A stretch of 64,000 nucleotides of DNA from Mytilinidion resinicola. Its lineage: Eukaryota > Ascomycota > Dothideomycetes > Mytilinidiales > Mytilinidiaceae. The position numbers were made by a program, and so were the translations under genes. Below the pieces are notes generated by a model. That model saw nothing but the letters and a program-made list of their open reading frames with translations. It ran no database searches and was not told the DNA's origin. Each line of letters starts with the position of its first letter. Position 1 is the first letter of the stretch. This document shows, in pieces, positions 63,575-64,000 of the stretch. The stretch is from the NCBI RefSeq assembly GCF_010093595.1, contig NW_022985452.1:1-64000 (forward strand), written 5' to 3'.

Positions 63575-64000
63575 GCACACTCCTAATCGGGAAGCACTCG
63601 CTTGACGCTTTCATGATCCTACAATTTCATAAAGTGCCAAAGGAGGACACAATTAACGCAAGGAACGAGCACTTTCTGGACTCAAGAGGGCCAGCTATAT
63701 GAATGGTTCGGATATGTTCTAGGGTCTCAGTGTTTCCACGACAACGCCTCATATATCAAAGATAGCAAGTTAGAAATTGATGACCAGACTACGGGAGTAG
63801 TTCTCATGAGCAGAGCGCCATAAATTCAGCGAAGCTTCCATCGTAGGCTTTGATTAGATAGGACAACCTCTGAGCTAGTAGCGCCAATGGTTGCCCACCA
63901 AAAAGAGGTTCAAGCTATTCTCTATGTTCATTTCATTTTTACTTCATCGGCTCGTTGAACACTACACCACCTAGAAACAAAATCTTCGCCCACTTTCTTG
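63575..64000. other. 3' flank, nothing recognised
   Basis: 426 bases after the BTB gene to the window end. No gene or repeat was recognised. Confidence 0.5.

Overview
This is a filamentous ascomycete chromosome segment. Genes carry many short GT-AG introns (about 40 to 185 nt). Strongly conserved fungal housekeeping genes sit beside secondary-metabolism genes and decayed mobile DNA. The gene set (highly reducing PKS, AflR-type regulator, ADAM protease, Tsp3-like tetraspanin, Erg1) fits Pezizomycotina. I lean towards Dothideomycetes, but the window does not prove a class.

Layout. (1) 1-5.0 kb is a repeat-rich, decayed accessory region. It holds a broken DUF3435 tyrosine recombinase (the family of Starship captains), a small zinc-finger ORF, and a 2.6 kb element with inverted terminal arms whose internal genes carry TAG stops where Gln would fit, as repeat-induced point mutation would leave. 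(2) 5.7-6.5 kb holds a kinase-like gene without a clear start. (3) 7.8-21.8 kb looks like a compact polyketide cluster: a 14-TM efflux transporter, a divergent six-exon highly reducing PKS (2,358 aa; KS-AT-DH-degenerate MT-ER-KR-ACP), and an AflR-type Zn2Cys6 regulator. Two related miniature inverted-repeat elements lie either side of the PKS. (4) 24.6-32.3 kb is a housekeeping block: Rvb1, Bdf1 and a Utp12-domain protein. (5) 33.0-34.8 kb is an MFS transporter pseudogene. (6) 36.2-46.3 kb holds an ADAM metalloprotease, acetyl-CoA synthetase and squalene epoxidase. (7) 47.3-53.7 kb is unstable: a 139-bp tandem duplication, a CorA-like transporter gene with a suspicious stop, a poly-C tract followed by the 3' end of a second CorA-like copy, and a sulfite-oxidase-like pseudogene. 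(8) 54.0-63.6 kb holds a tetraspanin, a MARVEL protein, two divergent zinc dehydrogenases and a BTB protein.

For the PKS, RVB1, BDF1, ADAM, ACS, ERG1, tetraspanin, MARVEL, both dehydrogenases and the BTB gene, I placed introns by hand from GT/AG sites and reading frame. Each of these CDS totals is an exact multiple of three, which supports the models. Functional calls rest on recognised motifs and remembered family features; no database search was run.
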